DNA of 64,000 bases from Nocardioides anomalus (GTDB lineage: Bacteria; Actinomycetota; Actinomycetes; Propionibacteriales; Nocardioidaceae), in the NCBI RefSeq assembly GCF_011046535.1, contig NZ_CP049257.1, positions 1,550,001 through 1,614,000 on the forward strand, given 5' to 3'. The notes beneath the pieces are model-generated. The model saw nothing but the letters and a program-made list of their open reading frames with translations. It was not told the DNA's origin and did not search any database. The position numbers and the translations under genes are program-made. The stretch's first letter is position 1. The number at the start of each line of letters is the position of its first letter. This document shows positions 43,331 through 53,770 of this stretch, one piece after another.

Positions 43331-44362
43331 GTGACCCTGCTGGAGGTGCTCGGGAGCCGGCTGCCGGTGGTGGCGGCGCCGATGGCCGGTGGACCGAGCA
43401 CGCCTTCACTGGTCGCAGCGGCGAGCGCGGCCGGGTCGGCGGGCTTCCTGGCCGGCGGCTACCTGGGCGCCGAGGCGCTGGCCGACCGGGTGCGCGAGGT
43501 GCGCGAGGCGGGGGTGGAGCGCTACGGCGTCAACCTGTTCGCGCCCAGCCCGCTGCCGGTCGACCCCGCGGCGTACGCCGCCTACCGGCTCGCGCTGCAG
43601 CCGCTGGCCGAGCGGTTCGGCGTCGAGCTGCCCGCGGCTCCGCGCGAGGACGACGACGCGTGGCACGACAAGGTCGACGTGCTGGTGGCCGCCGCGCCGC
43701 CAGTGGTGTCGTTCACCTTCGGGCTGCCGGACGGCTCGTCCGCGGCCGCCCTGCGGAGGGCCGGCTGCGCGCTGGTGCAGACCGTGACCAGCGTCGAGGA
43801 GGCCCGGGCGGGCGCCCGCGCCGGGATGGACGGGCTGGCCGTGCAGGCGCGCAGCGCCGGCGGGCACTGGGGGACCTTCACCCCGCGCCGCCCGCCGGTG
43901 GCCCCGGACCTGCCGACGCTGGTCCGGGCGGTCCGCGCCGCCCTCCCCGGACTGGCCCTGCTGGCCGCCGGGGGGACGGGCGGACCCGACGATGTCCGGG
44001 CCGCCGTCGCCGCCGGCGCCGAGGCCGTCGCCGTCGGCACCCTGCTCCTGCGCACGCCCGAGGCCGGCACCAGCGCCGCGCACCGCGCCGGCCTGGCCAC
44101 CGACCGCGGTGCGCCCGTGACCACGCATGCGTTCAGCGGCCGCCCGGCCGGCGGGCTGCGCAACGCCTTCCTCGCGGCGTACGACGGTCGGGGGCCGCTC
44201 GGCTACCCGGCGCTGCACCACCTCACCGCGCCGATCCGACGCGCGGCCGCCGCGGCCGGCGACCCCGAGCACGTGAACCTGTGGGCCGGTGCGGGCTACC
44301 GGAACGCCACCCAGCGGCCGGCGGGGGAGGTCCTTCGCGACCTGGCCGGCCAGGCGTCCTAG
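43331..44362 (+). CDS. Nitronate monooxygenase family protein
   Basis: This 343-residue FMN TIM-barrel enzyme oxidises alkyl nitronates. It has LPVVAAPMAGGPSTPSLVAA at the N-terminus, GVNLFAPSPLPVD, VVSFTFGLPDG, VQARSAGGHWGTF with the catalytic His, LLAAGGTGGPDDVRAAVAAG, and AVAVGTLLLRTPEAGTS for phosphate binding. This fits class I NMO. GTG 43331 directly follows a CTAG shared with the divergent promoter. It ends in a CTAG overlap with the convergent Nramp gene. Confidence 0.9.
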   Translation: MTLLEVLGSRLPVVAAPMAGGPSTPSLVAAASAAGSAGFLAGGYLGAEALADRVREVREAGVERYGVNLFAPSPLPVDPAAYAAYRLALQPLAERFGVELPAAPREDDDAWHDKVDVLVAAAPPVVSFTFGLPDGSSAAALRRAGCALVQTVTSVEEARAGARAGMDGLAVQARSAGGHWGTFTPRRPPVAPDLPTLVRAVRAALPGLALLAAGGTGGPDDVRAAVAAGAEAVAVGTLLLRTPEAGTSAAHRAGLATDRGAPVTTHAFSGRPAGGLRNAFLAAYDGRGPLGYPALHHLTAPIRRAAAAAGDPEHVNLWAGAGYRNATQRPAGEVLRDLAGQAS

Positions 44363-45591
44363 AGCAGTGTCTGCTGCAGCAGCACCAGGTTGAGCGCGAT
44401 GATCACCGCGGCCACCGCGGAGGCGACCAGCGTCGTCAGCCGCCGGTTGACCAGGGTGCCCATCAGGTCGGCCCGGCGGGTGAAGAGGACCAGCGGCACC
44501 AGGGCGAACGGGATCCCGAAGGACAGCACCACCTGCGAGACGACGAGCGCGCGGGTGGGGTCGACGCCGATGGCCAGGACCACGAGAGCCGGCGCCAGGG
44601 TGACCAGCCGGCGCAGGACCAGCGGGAGGTGGCGGCGCAGGAACCCCTCCATGACGACCTGGCCGGCGAGCGTGCCGACCGAGGAGGCGGCGAAGCCGGA
44701 GGCCAGCAGGGCCAGCGCGAACAGCAGCGCCGCCCCCGAGCCCAGGCTCGCGCCGAACGCCGCGTGCGCGCCCTCGATGGTGTCCACCGGCGCCCCGCCG
44801 CGCAGGGCCGCGGCGGCGACCACGAGCAGGAGCAGGTTCATCACGCCGGCGATGGTCATCGCGGTGACGACGTCGGCGCGCTGGCTGGAGAGCAGCGCGC
44901 GCCGCTGGGGCTCGGTGCGGCGGGCGTAGCGCCGCGACGTGAGCGCGCTGTGCAGGTAGATCGCGTGCGGCATCACCGTGGCGCCGAGCATGCCGGTGGC
45001 CAGCAGCAGCGAGTCCGGGCCGTCCAGGCGCGGCACCGTCCCGGAGGCGATGGCCAGCGGCTCGAGCCCGGACCGCGCCACGTCGTACAGGAAGCCGATG
45101 AGGATGACGGCGAGCAGCCCGGTGATGGCCACCTCGAAGGGCCGGTGGCCCTTGGTCTGCAGGACCAGCAGCGCGAAGGCCACCGCGGCGGTGATGGTGC
45201 CGCCGACCAGCAGCGGGAGCCCGAAGAGCAGCTTGAGCGCCAGCGCGCCGCCGACGACCTCGGCCAGGTCGGTCGCGATGGCCACCGCCTCGGCCTGCAC
45301 CCACAGCCCTCGGGTCACCGGCCGCGGGAAGTGCTCGCGGCACAGGGCCGGCAGGCTCAGCCCGGTCGCGATGCCGACCTTGGCCGAGAGGTACTGGATG
45401 AGCATCGCCATCAGGTTGCTCACCACGACCACCCAGACCAGCAGGTAGCCGTACGTCGAGCCGGCGGTCAGGTTGGTCGCGAAGTTGCCGGGGTCGACGT
45501 AGGCGATCGCGGTGACGAACGCCGGGCCGAGCAGGGGCAGCGGGCCCTTGACCAACGCGCGCGGGATGGTGCGGCTGCGCTCCTGGAACAC
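44359..45591 (-). CDS. Nramp-family divalent metal transporter (MntH-like)
   Basis: This 410-residue transporter for Mn2+ or Fe2+ with proton symport has about eleven helices. The metal-binding helix 1 motif is AYVDPGNFATN (DPGN). Helix 6 carries GATVMPHAIYLHS (MPH). GTG 45591 was chosen because GGGAGG sits 5 bases upstream and VFQERSRTIPRALVKGPL leads into the first helix. An ATG further upstream is out of frame. Its stop is in a CTAG overlap with the nitronate monooxygenase gene. No Mn or Fe operator is evident in its 187-base upstream region. Confidence 0.9.
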   Translation of the reverse strand: MFQERSRTIPRALVKGPLPLLGPAFVTAIAYVDPGNFATNLTAGSTYGYLLVWVVVVSNLMAMLIQYLSAKVGIATGLSLPALCREHFPRPVTRGLWVQAEAVAIATDLAEVVGGALALKLLFGLPLLVGGTITAAVAFALLVLQTKGHRPFEVAITGLLAVILIGFLYDVARSGLEPLAIASGTVPRLDGPDSLLLATGMLGATVMPHAIYLHSALTSRRYARRTEPQRRALLSSQRADVVTAMTIAGVMNLLLLVVAAAALRGGAPVDTIEGAHAAFGASLGSGAALLFALALLASGFAASSVGTLAGQVVMEGFLRRHLPLVLRRLVTLAPALVVLAIGVDPTRALVVSQVVLSFGIPFALVPLVLFTRRADLMGTLVNRRLTTLVASAVAAVIIALNLVLLQQTLL

Positions 45592-45778
45592 CGGGACCTC
45601 CCGCGGGCCGGTCCGGCGGCGGCTCCGCGGACCTCGGCATGAGCAGTTCGGAGCCGCCCTGGAACCGGATGGGTGGTCCTTTCTCAGCATGCGGCCCGAT
45701 CCCCCACCCCGACGGGTGAAAGTGGATTTCGACCAGTCCGTGACCCGCAGCACTCCGAACCCCACCCGTGGCACACGC

Positions 45779-46744
45779 ATGTCCGTGCCCATCCCGTCAG
45801 AACTGGAGATCAGCGTGTTCGGAAAAGCAGTGATGAAGGACATGATCAACCGCAGCGCGGAGAACGAGGCGGACCGCCGGTCCTTCCTCCGGGCCGCCGG
45901 AGCCACCGGCCTCGGTGTCGTGGGGGCCACCGCCACGGTCGGCGCCCTCGGCGGTGCCGCGGAGGCCGCGCCGAAGATCAGCGACGGCGCCATCCTCAAC
46001 TTCGCCCTCAACCTCGAGTACCTCGAGGCGGAGTTCTACAACCTGGCCGTCTACGGCCAGGGCCTGCCCGCCAAGCTCACCGGCGGCAAGGGCAAGAAGG
46101 GCGGTGTCGTGGGCGGTTCCGCGGTGCCGTTCAAGACCCCGGCCATCGCGGCGTACGCCCGTGAGATCGCCGGCGACGAGCTCGACCACGTGAAGTTCCT
46201 GCGCACCGCGCTCGGCTCGGCCAAGGTGGCCCGCCCCGCGATCGACCTGCAGGGCAGCTTCACCGCGGCCGCGACCGCGGCCGGTCTCATCACCGCCGGC
46301 CAGACCTTCAACCCGTTCCTGGACGAGGACAGCTTCCTGCTGGCGGCCTTCCTCTTCGAGGACGTCGGGGTGACGGCCTACAAGGGTGCGGCTCCGCTCA
46401 TCAGCAACAAGACCTACCTCGAGGCTGCCGCCGGCATCCTCTCGGTCGAGGCCTACCACGCCGGCATCGTGCGCAGCGCGCTGTACTCCAAGGGCCTCCA
46501 GGCCCAGGTGCAGAAGCTGTCCGACGCCCGCGACTCGCTCGACGGCAAGAAGGACATCGACCAGGGCATCGGGGACGCCACCACGGCCAACCTGGTCCCG
46601 ACCGACAAGAACGGCATCACCTACTCGCGTGACCCGTTCCAGGTGCACAACATCGCCTACCTGACCACCAAGGCCAAGGGACGCGGTGGCTTCTTCCCGA
46701 AGGGCACCAACGGCACCTTCACCCGCAGCAAGAAGACGGCCTGA
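45779..46744 (+). CDS. Ferritin-like (desiccation-related type) protein with Tat signal
   Basis: This 321-residue protein has a twin-arginine signal (ADRRSFLRAAGATGLGVVGA followed by an Ala-rich core and AEAAP). The Ferritin_2 domain has helices AILNFALNLEYLEAEFYNLA and AREIAGDELDHVKFLRTALG. The later helices FLLAAFLFEDVGVTAYKGAA and AAGILSVEAYHAGIVRSAL carry Glu and His that could bind a di-metal site. The C-terminus is Lys-rich. Family members are tied to stress survival; direct iron storage is unproven. ATG 45779 is the first in-frame ATG before the signal. A 36-residue membrane peptide follows 3 bases after its stop. Confidence 0.83.
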   Translation: MSVPIPSELEISVFGKAVMKDMINRSAENEADRRSFLRAAGATGLGVVGATATVGALGGAAEAAPKISDGAILNFALNLEYLEAEFYNLAVYGQGLPAKLTGGKGKKGGVVGGSAVPFKTPAIAAYAREIAGDELDHVKFLRTALGSAKVARPAIDLQGSFTAAATAAGLITAGQTFNPFLDEDSFLLAAFLFEDVGVTAYKGAAPLISNKTYLEAAAGILSVEAYHAGIVRSALYSKGLQAQVQKLSDARDSLDGKKDIDQGIGDATTANLVPTDKNGITYSRDPFQVHNIAYLTTKAKGRGGFFPKGTNGTFTRSKKTA

Positions 46745-46747
46745 TCC

Positions 46748-46858
46748 ATGGCCGCCCTCTCTGTGCTGGCCCTGCTGATCTGGGTCGCGGTCCTGGCTCG
46801 AGCCGCGTGGCTCGTCGCCCACCCGCACCGCCCGGCGGTCAAGGCCATCCGGGCGTGA
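46748..46858 (+). CDS. 36-residue single-span membrane peptide
   Basis: The peptide starts at ATG 46748, three bases after the ferritin-like stop. It has one hydrophobic helix (MAALSVLALLIWVAVLARAA) and a basic tail (HPHRPAVKAIRA). A strong terminator hairpin begins 13 bases after its stop, so the transcript unit ends here. No family is recognised. Expression as part of the ferritin-like operon is likely from position. Confidence 0.6.
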   Translation: MAALSVLALLIWVAVLARAAWLVAHPHRPAVKAIRA

Positions 46859-46870
46859 TCCACCGCACGG

Positions 46871-46898
46871 CGGGGGTCGGCCACTCGGCCGGCCCCCG
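46871..46898 (+). terminator. Terminator of the ferritin-like operon
   Basis: A 12-bp stem with one G-T pair (46871-46882 with 46887-46898) closes a 4-base loop (ACTC), followed by TTCGT. This is a strong hairpin with a weak T-tract. Confidence 0.7.
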
Positions 46899-47034
46899 TT
46901 CGTGCACCCCACCCGAGATACCTAGGGCGGTATGACGCGACCGGGCCATTGGTCCACCGCCCGGCGTCGGTCAGACTGGTCACCAGGGCTGTGCCGTCGC
47001 GGCTGCTCGTGGGGATCATGGGGGAGCAGAGCCG

Positions 47035-48951
47035 ATGTCGCTGGTCAGACGCTGTGCCGCCGCGTGCGGAGCCGCCCTGGTGGCCACCTCGCTGGTGGTG
47101 CTCGCGCCGTTCGCGGCCGCGCCGGCCAGCGCCGCCGAGCTGCTGGGTGACGGCGGCTTCGAGAACGCCACCGGCAACCCGCTGAACAGCCCCTCGTGGA
47201 CCGAGGCGGACAACCGCCGCAGCGGCTCGCCCCTGTGCTCGACCTCGACGTGCAACGGCGTCTCGCCGCACGGCGGCAGCAGGTGGGTCGCCTTCGGGGG
47301 CAGCCCCTCGACCGCCCCCCACAACGCGAGCGTCAGCCAGTCGGTGACCTTCCCGTCGGGCGGGACCGCGCTGCTGACCTACTGGTACGCCAACCAGGCG
47401 GTCAGCTCCTGTGCCTGCGCCACCGTGCGCGTCCAGGTCGACGGCACCACGGTGAAGACGCACACCGAGGGCTCGAGCGCGCAGGCGTCGTACACCCAGC
47501 AGACGGTGAACCTCTCGCAGTACGCCAACGGCGCCAGCCACACCGTCGCGTTCGTCTACGCCAACACCACCAGCGGCACCAAGGTGATGTCGATCGACGA
47601 CGTGAGCCTGACCTACACCGCGCCGCCCGCGGTCCCACGACTCACGAGCGTGACGCCGACCAGTCCGAACCCCTCCACCTCCCCGGTGATCCGAGGCACG
47701 TCCGACAGCGGTTCGACGGTGCGGCTCTACACGACCTCCGGGTGCACCGGCACGGCGGTCGCCACGGTCAGCGCGAGCGCGCTGAGCGCCGGCGTGCCGC
47801 TCACCGTGACGCTGGGCTCGACCACCACCTACCGGGCCACCGCCACGAACGCCGCCGGCGGTGTCTCGGCCTGCTCGGCGCCCCTCGCCTACACCGCGGA
47901 CCTCCCCGACGGCGGCTTCGAGGCGGCCAGCGGCAACCCCGCGGTCACGCCCTTCTGGACAGCCGCCGACTCGCTCGCCGGCACGCCGGTCGTGACCAGC
48001 TCGATCTACACGCCCGGGTCGGAGAGCGCGCCCCGCTCCGGCAAGGCCTGGGTGTGGTTCGGCGGGTTCCCCGACGCCGGGCACACCGGCAGCGTCAGCC
48101 AGTCGGTCGTGCTCCCGGCGGGCGGTGCCGTGGCCCTCACGTTCTGGTACCGCAACAGCGACGTGAGCGCGCCGTACGACGCCCAGTTGCTCGTGCAGGT
48201 CGACGGCCGGACGGTGCGCACGATCACCGAGAGCACCGTGGCCGACCCGGCGTACACCAAGCAGGTCGTGGACCTGTCGGCGTACGCCGACGGGACCGGC
48301 CACGTGCTCGCGTTCAGCTACCGCAACGGCGGTGAGGGCGTGACCAACATGCTGGTCGACGACGTCTCGCTCAGTCCGGTCACGGGCACCCGGGTGCCCG
48401 TGCCGACCGTGCGCGGCACGAGTCCGGCCACCCAGGGCACGTCCGTGACGCCGAGCGTGGTCGGGAGCGCGGACCCGGGCTCCACGGTCTGGCTCTTCCC
48501 GAACGCGTCGTGCACCGGCACGCCGCTCGGCAGCGGGAGCGCGGCGGCCTTCGCGGGCGCCGGCATCCCTGCCCAGGTCCCGGCCGGCGCGACCACCACC
48601 CTCTACGCCAAGGCCAGTGCGGTCGGCCGCGACGACTCTGCGTGCTCGACCACCTCCGCGACGTACCGCTCGGTCGCTGCGCCGGACACCACGCTCACGA
48701 AGGCGCCGGGGTCGAAGGTCAAGACCCGAAAGAAGAAGGCCAAGATCGTCTTCGCGTTCACCTCCACAACGCCCGGCGCGACGTTCCAGTGCAGCGTGGA
48801 CGGCGGTGCGTACGCCGCGTGCACGTCGGGGGTGAGGCTCAAGCTGAAGGCGGGCAAGCACACGTTCGCGGTGCGCGCCGTGGCTGCTGGACTGAGTGAC
48901 CCGACGCCGGCGACGTGGACGGGCAAGGTCAAGCGGAAGAAGAAGCGCTGA
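47035..48951 (+). CDS. Large secreted modular beta-sandwich protein
   Basis: This 638-residue exported protein has a signal peptide ending APASAAELL. The modular order is A-B-A-B-C. Module A (about 38-200 and 290-450) is a jelly-roll or CBM/MAM-like domain beginning DGGFE and containing ASVSQSVTFPSGGTALLTYW or GSVSQSVVLPAGGAVALTFW. Module B is a short Ig-like domain (VIRGTSDSGSTVRLY; SVVGSADPGSTVWLF). C is a short Cys-containing domain (GATFQCSVDGGAYAACTSG, DPTPATWTG) followed by a Lys-rich KVKRKKKR end. Its C module recurs in the truncated gene at 30 kb. It may act in adhesion or glycan binding; the partner is unknown. The upstream region has an ATACC...GGTAT repeat near 46918. Confidence 0.75.
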   Translation: MSLVRRCAAACGAALVATSLVVLAPFAAAPASAAELLGDGGFENATGNPLNSPSWTEADNRRSGSPLCSTSTCNGVSPHGGSRWVAFGGSPSTAPHNASVSQSVTFPSGGTALLTYWYANQAVSSCACATVRVQVDGTTVKTHTEGSSAQASYTQQTVNLSQYANGASHTVAFVYANTTSGTKVMSIDDVSLTYTAPPAVPRLTSVTPTSPNPSTSPVIRGTSDSGSTVRLYTTSGCTGTAVATVSASALSAGVPLTVTLGSTTTYRATATNAAGGVSACSAPLAYTADLPDGGFEAASGNPAVTPFWTAADSLAGTPVVTSSIYTPGSESAPRSGKAWVWFGGFPDAGHTGSVSQSVVLPAGGAVALTFWYRNSDVSAPYDAQLLVQVDGRTVRTITESTVADPAYTKQVVDLSAYADGTGHVLAFSYRNGGEGVTNMLVDDVSLSPVTGTRVPVPTVRGTSPATQGTSVTPSVVGSADPGSTVWLFPNASCTGTPLGSGSAAAFAGAGIPAQVPAGATTTLYAKASAVGRDDSACSTTSATYRSVAAPDTTLTKAPGSKVKTRKKKAKIVFAFTSTTPGATFQCSVDGGAYAACTSGVRLKLKAGKHTFAVRAVAAGLSDPTPATWTGKVKRKKKR

Positions 48952-48954
48952 CCC

Positions 48955-49101
48955 TCAGGTCGCCATCATGAGGATCATGTCGCGGTCGTAGGTGCGCCCG
49001 TCGTGCTGCTCGCTCAGGTGCGCGTTGGTGAGCTCCACCAGGTCGTCCTCGTCCTGGCCGACGATCGTCTCGCCGCACGGGCACTGGATGCGCGTCTTCA
49101 T
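48955..49101 (-). CDS. DUF1059 small protein
   Basis: This 48-residue protein starts MKTRIQCPCGETIVGQDEDD and ends HDGRTYDRDMILMMAT, the DUF1059 pattern with a CPC pair. Function is unknown. ATG 49101 has TACAGT 6 bases upstream on the minus strand, so it is likely leaderless. That box overlaps the -10 element of the divergent leu leader by two bases, so the two promoters may compete. Confidence 0.8.
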   Translation of the reverse strand: MKTRIQCPCGETIVGQDEDDLVELTNAHLSEQHDGRTYDRDMILMMAT

Positions 49102-49107
49102 CCCGCC

Positions 49108-49117
49108 ACTGTAGGGT
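49108..49117. promoter_or_regulatory. Overlapping divergent -10 elements for the DUF1059 gene and the leuA leader
   Basis: On the minus strand TACAGT (49113-49108) lies 6 bases before ATG 49101. On the plus strand TAGGGT (49112-49117) lies 9 bases before ATG 49127. The boxes share the bases TA. Confidence 0.5.
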
Positions 49118-49126
49118 GAGCGGGTC

Positions 49127-49152
49127 ATGACGCGACGCCTCCTCCTTGGCTG

Positions 49153-49168
<16 letters not shown>
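49127..49168 (+). CDS. leuA leader peptide (13 residues, three consecutive Leu)
   Basis: The ORF encodes MTRRLLLGCRSEV and its three Leu codons (CTC CTC CTT) are consecutive. It lies 87 bases before leuA, and its end overlaps the 5' arm of an 11-bp hairpin. Short Leu-rich leaders before leuA are known to act in attenuation in other actinobacteria. Confidence 0.7.
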
Positions 49169-50971
<1,803 letters not shown>

Positions 50972-51010
50972 GCCGACGGGGAGGTCCTAGGCGCTGTCGG
51001 CAGCGCGTCG

Positions 51011-51016
51011 TACGCT
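51011..51016 (+). promoter_or_regulatory. -10 element for the penicillin acylase gene (leaderless type)
   Basis: TACGCT lies exactly 6 bases before ATG 51023, with no Shine-Dalgarno in between. Confidence 0.5.
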
Positions 51017-51022
51017 CGCGCG

Positions 51023-53752
51023 ATGAGGTCACGCGCTGCCGCAGGTCTGGTCGGTCTCCTCGCCGCGGGAGCGCTGGTGGCGACCACGGCCCCGACGGCG
51101 GTCGCCGACGACACCGGGACCACCGGGCGGCCCGCTCCGACGGCCAGGGCCGACTCCTTCGGCACGCTGTGGAACATCCTGCCGCCGGGCTCGCGGGGCA
51201 ACGTCACGCCGCTCGACCTGGCCGCGCTCGGCGGCAGCACGGCCACGCCGAGCAAGCCGACCAACGCGGCCGACCAGTTGGAGATGTACGACGCGCTGAC
51301 GCGCCAGACGCCGGGCAGCATCGACCCGGGCGACCTCGACCGGCTCTACAAGCGCGCCGACCTGACCCCGGCGACCGTGGTGAGCACCCAGACGCCGCGG
51401 GCCGGCACGACGATCCAGCGCGACGCCTACGGGGTCCCGTTCATCACCGGCGCGACGTTCGAGGACACCGAGTTCGGCGCGGGGTACGCCGCGATCCAGG
51501 ACCGGATGTTCCTCATGGACGTGCTGCGCCACACCGGCGCGGGCCGGATGGCCGAGTTCACCGGCAACACCCCGGGCAACGTCGCGATGGACCAGAGCCA
51601 GCTGCGCTCGGCCTTCTACACGCCCGCGGAGGCCGAGGCGCAGGTCGCCGCGGCGGCCGCCGACGCCGGTCCCTACGGCGCGCGGCTGCTCAGCGGGGTC
51701 GACGCGTTCCTGGCCGGCATCAACCAGGCCCAGCAGGACCTGTGCCCGACCGTCGCCGCGCCCACGTGCCCCGCGGAGTACGTCGGCCTCCAGAAGACCC
51801 CGACGGCCTGGACCCGGGCCGACATCGTCTACGTCGCCTCGCTGGTCGGCGGCATCTTCGGCAAGGGCGGCGGCGGCGAGACCGCGAACGCCGCGTGGTG
51901 GCAGGCGCTGAAGAAGAAGTTCGGCCAGCAGCGGGCCCTGCGCATCTACGCCGACCTGCGTGAGGAGAACGACCCCGAGGCGCCGACCACGGCCACCCGC
52001 CGCACGACCTACGACGCCAAGCCGTTCAACCCCTCGCTGCCCGGGGTGGCGCTACCGGACCTCAAGGGCCCGACGGCGCCCGGCACCGGCGCGACCCTGC
52101 GCGGTTCGGCGCCCGCGCCGTCGGGGGCCGAGCCGTCGCTCGACCTGCCCGGCGGGGTCCACGTCGACCTGTCCCAGCTCGGCGCGCACGGGATGAGCAA
52201 CGCGCTGCTCGTGTCCGGCAAGGAGTCCAAGACGGGCAAGCCGCTGGCCGTGATGGGTCCGCAGACCGGCTACTTCGCGCCCCAGCTGCTCGTCGAGCAG
52301 GTCCTCAACGGTCCCGGCATCCAGGCGCGCGGCGTGGCCTTCGCCGGCGCGAACCTGTTCGTGCAGCTCGGCCGCGGCGTCGACTACGCCTGGTCCGCCA
52401 CCTCGGCCGGCAGCGACGTGGTCGACACCGTGGTGGAGCGGCTCTGCAACGCCGACGGCTCCAAGCCGTCGGTGACCTCGACGGGCTACCGGGTCGACGG
52501 CGCGTGCGTGCCGATGCAGTCCGACGTGCACACCGAGACGACCACGCCCAACTTCACGGCGCCCGCCCCCGCGACGACGTACCGCTTCCAGGTGCTGCGC
52601 ACCCGCCACGGCATCGTCCAGCAGCGCACCACGGTCAAGGGCAAGCCCGTCGCCCTGGTGCTGCAGCGCTCGACGTACGGCCACGAGGTGGACTCCGTGC
52701 TGGGCTTCGGCCTCTTCAACGACCCCGGCTTCGTGCACGACGCCGCGTCGTTCCAGCAGGCGGCCGGTCAGATCGACTACACGTTCAACTGGTTCTACGC
52801 CGACGACCGCGACATCTCCTACTTCTCCTCCGGGCTGCTGCCCAAGCGCTCGAAGAAGGTCGAGCCCGACCTGCCGCACTGGGCCGGTCGGCGCTTCGAC
52901 TGGAAGGGGTGGCTGCCGTTCAAGAAGCACGTGCACCAGACCGACCCCCAGCGCGGCTACCTGGTCAGCTGGAACAACAAGCCCGCGCCCGGCTTCGCCG
53001 CCGCCGACGACACCTGGAGCTACGGGCCGGTCTACCGCTCGCAGGCCCTGGAGAAGCGGCTGCAGCACCAGATCCGCGGCAAGCGCAAGATCGACCTCCC
53101 CGGCCTGGTCGGCGTGATGGCCGGCGGCGCCACCGCGGACTCGCGTGCGGCGTACACCCTGCCGTGGCTGCTCAAGGTCATCGGCAAGGATCCGCAGCTC
53201 GCACCCGTCACCACGCTGCTCAAGGGCTGGCTCCGCGACGGCGCGATGCGCGTGGACCGCGACCGCAACGGCACCTACGAGGACCAGGCCGCCATCGCGC
53301 TCTTCGACGCCTGGTGGGAGTCCGGCTCCCGGTCGGTGGCCTACGACGTGATGGGCGACCGCCTCGGTGGCCTGGTCCGCAAGCTGCCCCAGGGCCTGGA
53401 CGACCACCCGCGCTCCGGCCAGGGCTCGTCGTTCAACGGCATCGCCTGGTACGGCTACCTGTCCAAGGACCTGCGCACGGTGCTGGGCAAGAAGGTCGAC
53501 GCGCCGTACTCCACGGGCTACTGCGGCCAGGGCTCCCTGGCGGCGTGCCGCACCACCCTGCGCGCCTCGCTCGCGGCCGCCGTGGCCCGGGTGCTCTCCG
53601 ACCAGGGCAAGAGCAGCGTCAACCAGCTGACCTACGACAAGACCCAGGACGACATCCGCGCCAACACCGCCGGCATCGTCGGCGTGCGCCCCATCGACTG
53701 GCAGAACCGCCCGACCTTCCAGCAGGTGGTGAGCTTCTTCGGCCACCGCTGA
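51023..53752 (+). CDS. Secreted penicillin acylase family (Ntn) hydrolase
   Basis: This 909-residue protein has a signal peptide (GLVGLLAAGALVATTAPTAV). The alpha-chain region begins IQRDAYGVPFITGATFEDTE with the family's GYAAIQDRMFLMDVLRHTGAG. A spacer leads to the new N-terminal nucleophile Ser392 in AHGMSNALLVSGKES, followed by the beta chain (GPQTGYFAPQLLVEQV, ATSAGSDVVDT). Processing should release the spacer by autocatalysis. Natural substrates of such actinobacterial enzymes may be acyl-homoserine lactones or lipopeptides; beta-lactam activity is not implied. It is followed by a small hairpin at 53754-53766 and a convergent kinase gene. Confidence 0.9.
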   Translation: MRSRAAAGLVGLLAAGALVATTAPTAVADDTGTTGRPAPTARADSFGTLWNILPPGSRGNVTPLDLAALGGSTATPSKPTNAADQLEMYDALTRQTPGSIDPGDLDRLYKRADLTPATVVSTQTPRAGTTIQRDAYGVPFITGATFEDTEFGAGYAAIQDRMFLMDVLRHTGAGRMAEFTGNTPGNVAMDQSQLRSAFYTPAEAEAQVAAAAADAGPYGARLLSGVDAFLAGINQAQQDLCPTVAAPTCPAEYVGLQKTPTAWTRADIVYVASLVGGIFGKGGGGETANAAWWQALKKKFGQQRALRIYADLREENDPEAPTTATRRTTYDAKPFNPSLPGVALPDLKGPTAPGTGATLRGSAPAPSGAEPSLDLPGGVHVDLSQLGAHGMSNALLVSGKESKTGKPLAVMGPQTGYFAPQLLVEQVLNGPGIQARGVAFAGANLFVQLGRGVDYAWSATSAGSDVVDTVVERLCNADGSKPSVTSTGYRVDGACVPMQSDVHTETTTPNFTAPAPATTYRFQVLRTRHGIVQQRTTVKGKPVALVLQRSTYGHEVDSVLGFGLFNDPGFVHDAASFQQAAGQIDYTFNWFYADDRDISYFSSGLLPKRSKKVEPDLPHWAGRRFDWKGWLPFKKHVHQTDPQRGYLVSWNNKPAPGFAAADDTWSYGPVYRSQALEKRLQHQIRGKRKIDLPGLVGVMAGGATADSRAAYTLPWLLKVIGKDPQLAPVTTLLKGWLRDGAMRVDRDRNGTYEDQAAIALFDAWWESGSRSVAYDVMGDRLGGLVRKLPQGLDDHPRSGQGSSFNGIAWYGYLSKDLRTVLGKKVDAPYSTGYCGQGSLAACRTTLRASLAAAVARVLSDQGKSSVNQLTYDKTQDDIRANTAGIVGVRPIDWQNRPTFQQVVSFFGHR

Positions 53753-53753
53753 C

Positions 53754-53766
53754 GCGGGCGTCCCGC
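53754..53766. terminator. Short hairpin between convergent acylase and kinase genes
   Basis: GCGGG (53754-53758) pairs with CCCGC (53762-53766) around CGT, followed by TTCCTC on the plus strand. It is only a 5-bp stem, so a weak candidate. Confidence 0.3.
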
Positions 53767-53770
53767 TTCC

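Noticed and set aside
45591..45640. Apparent frameshift at the start of the Nramp gene (ATG 45640 reads out of frame)
   Set aside because: GTG 45591 with GGGAGG 5 bases upstream gives a complete first helix, so no frameshift is needed.
51023..53752. Penicillin acylase call as evidence for antibiotic resistance
   Set aside because: The family has many substrates; nothing in the sequence indicates beta-lactams.
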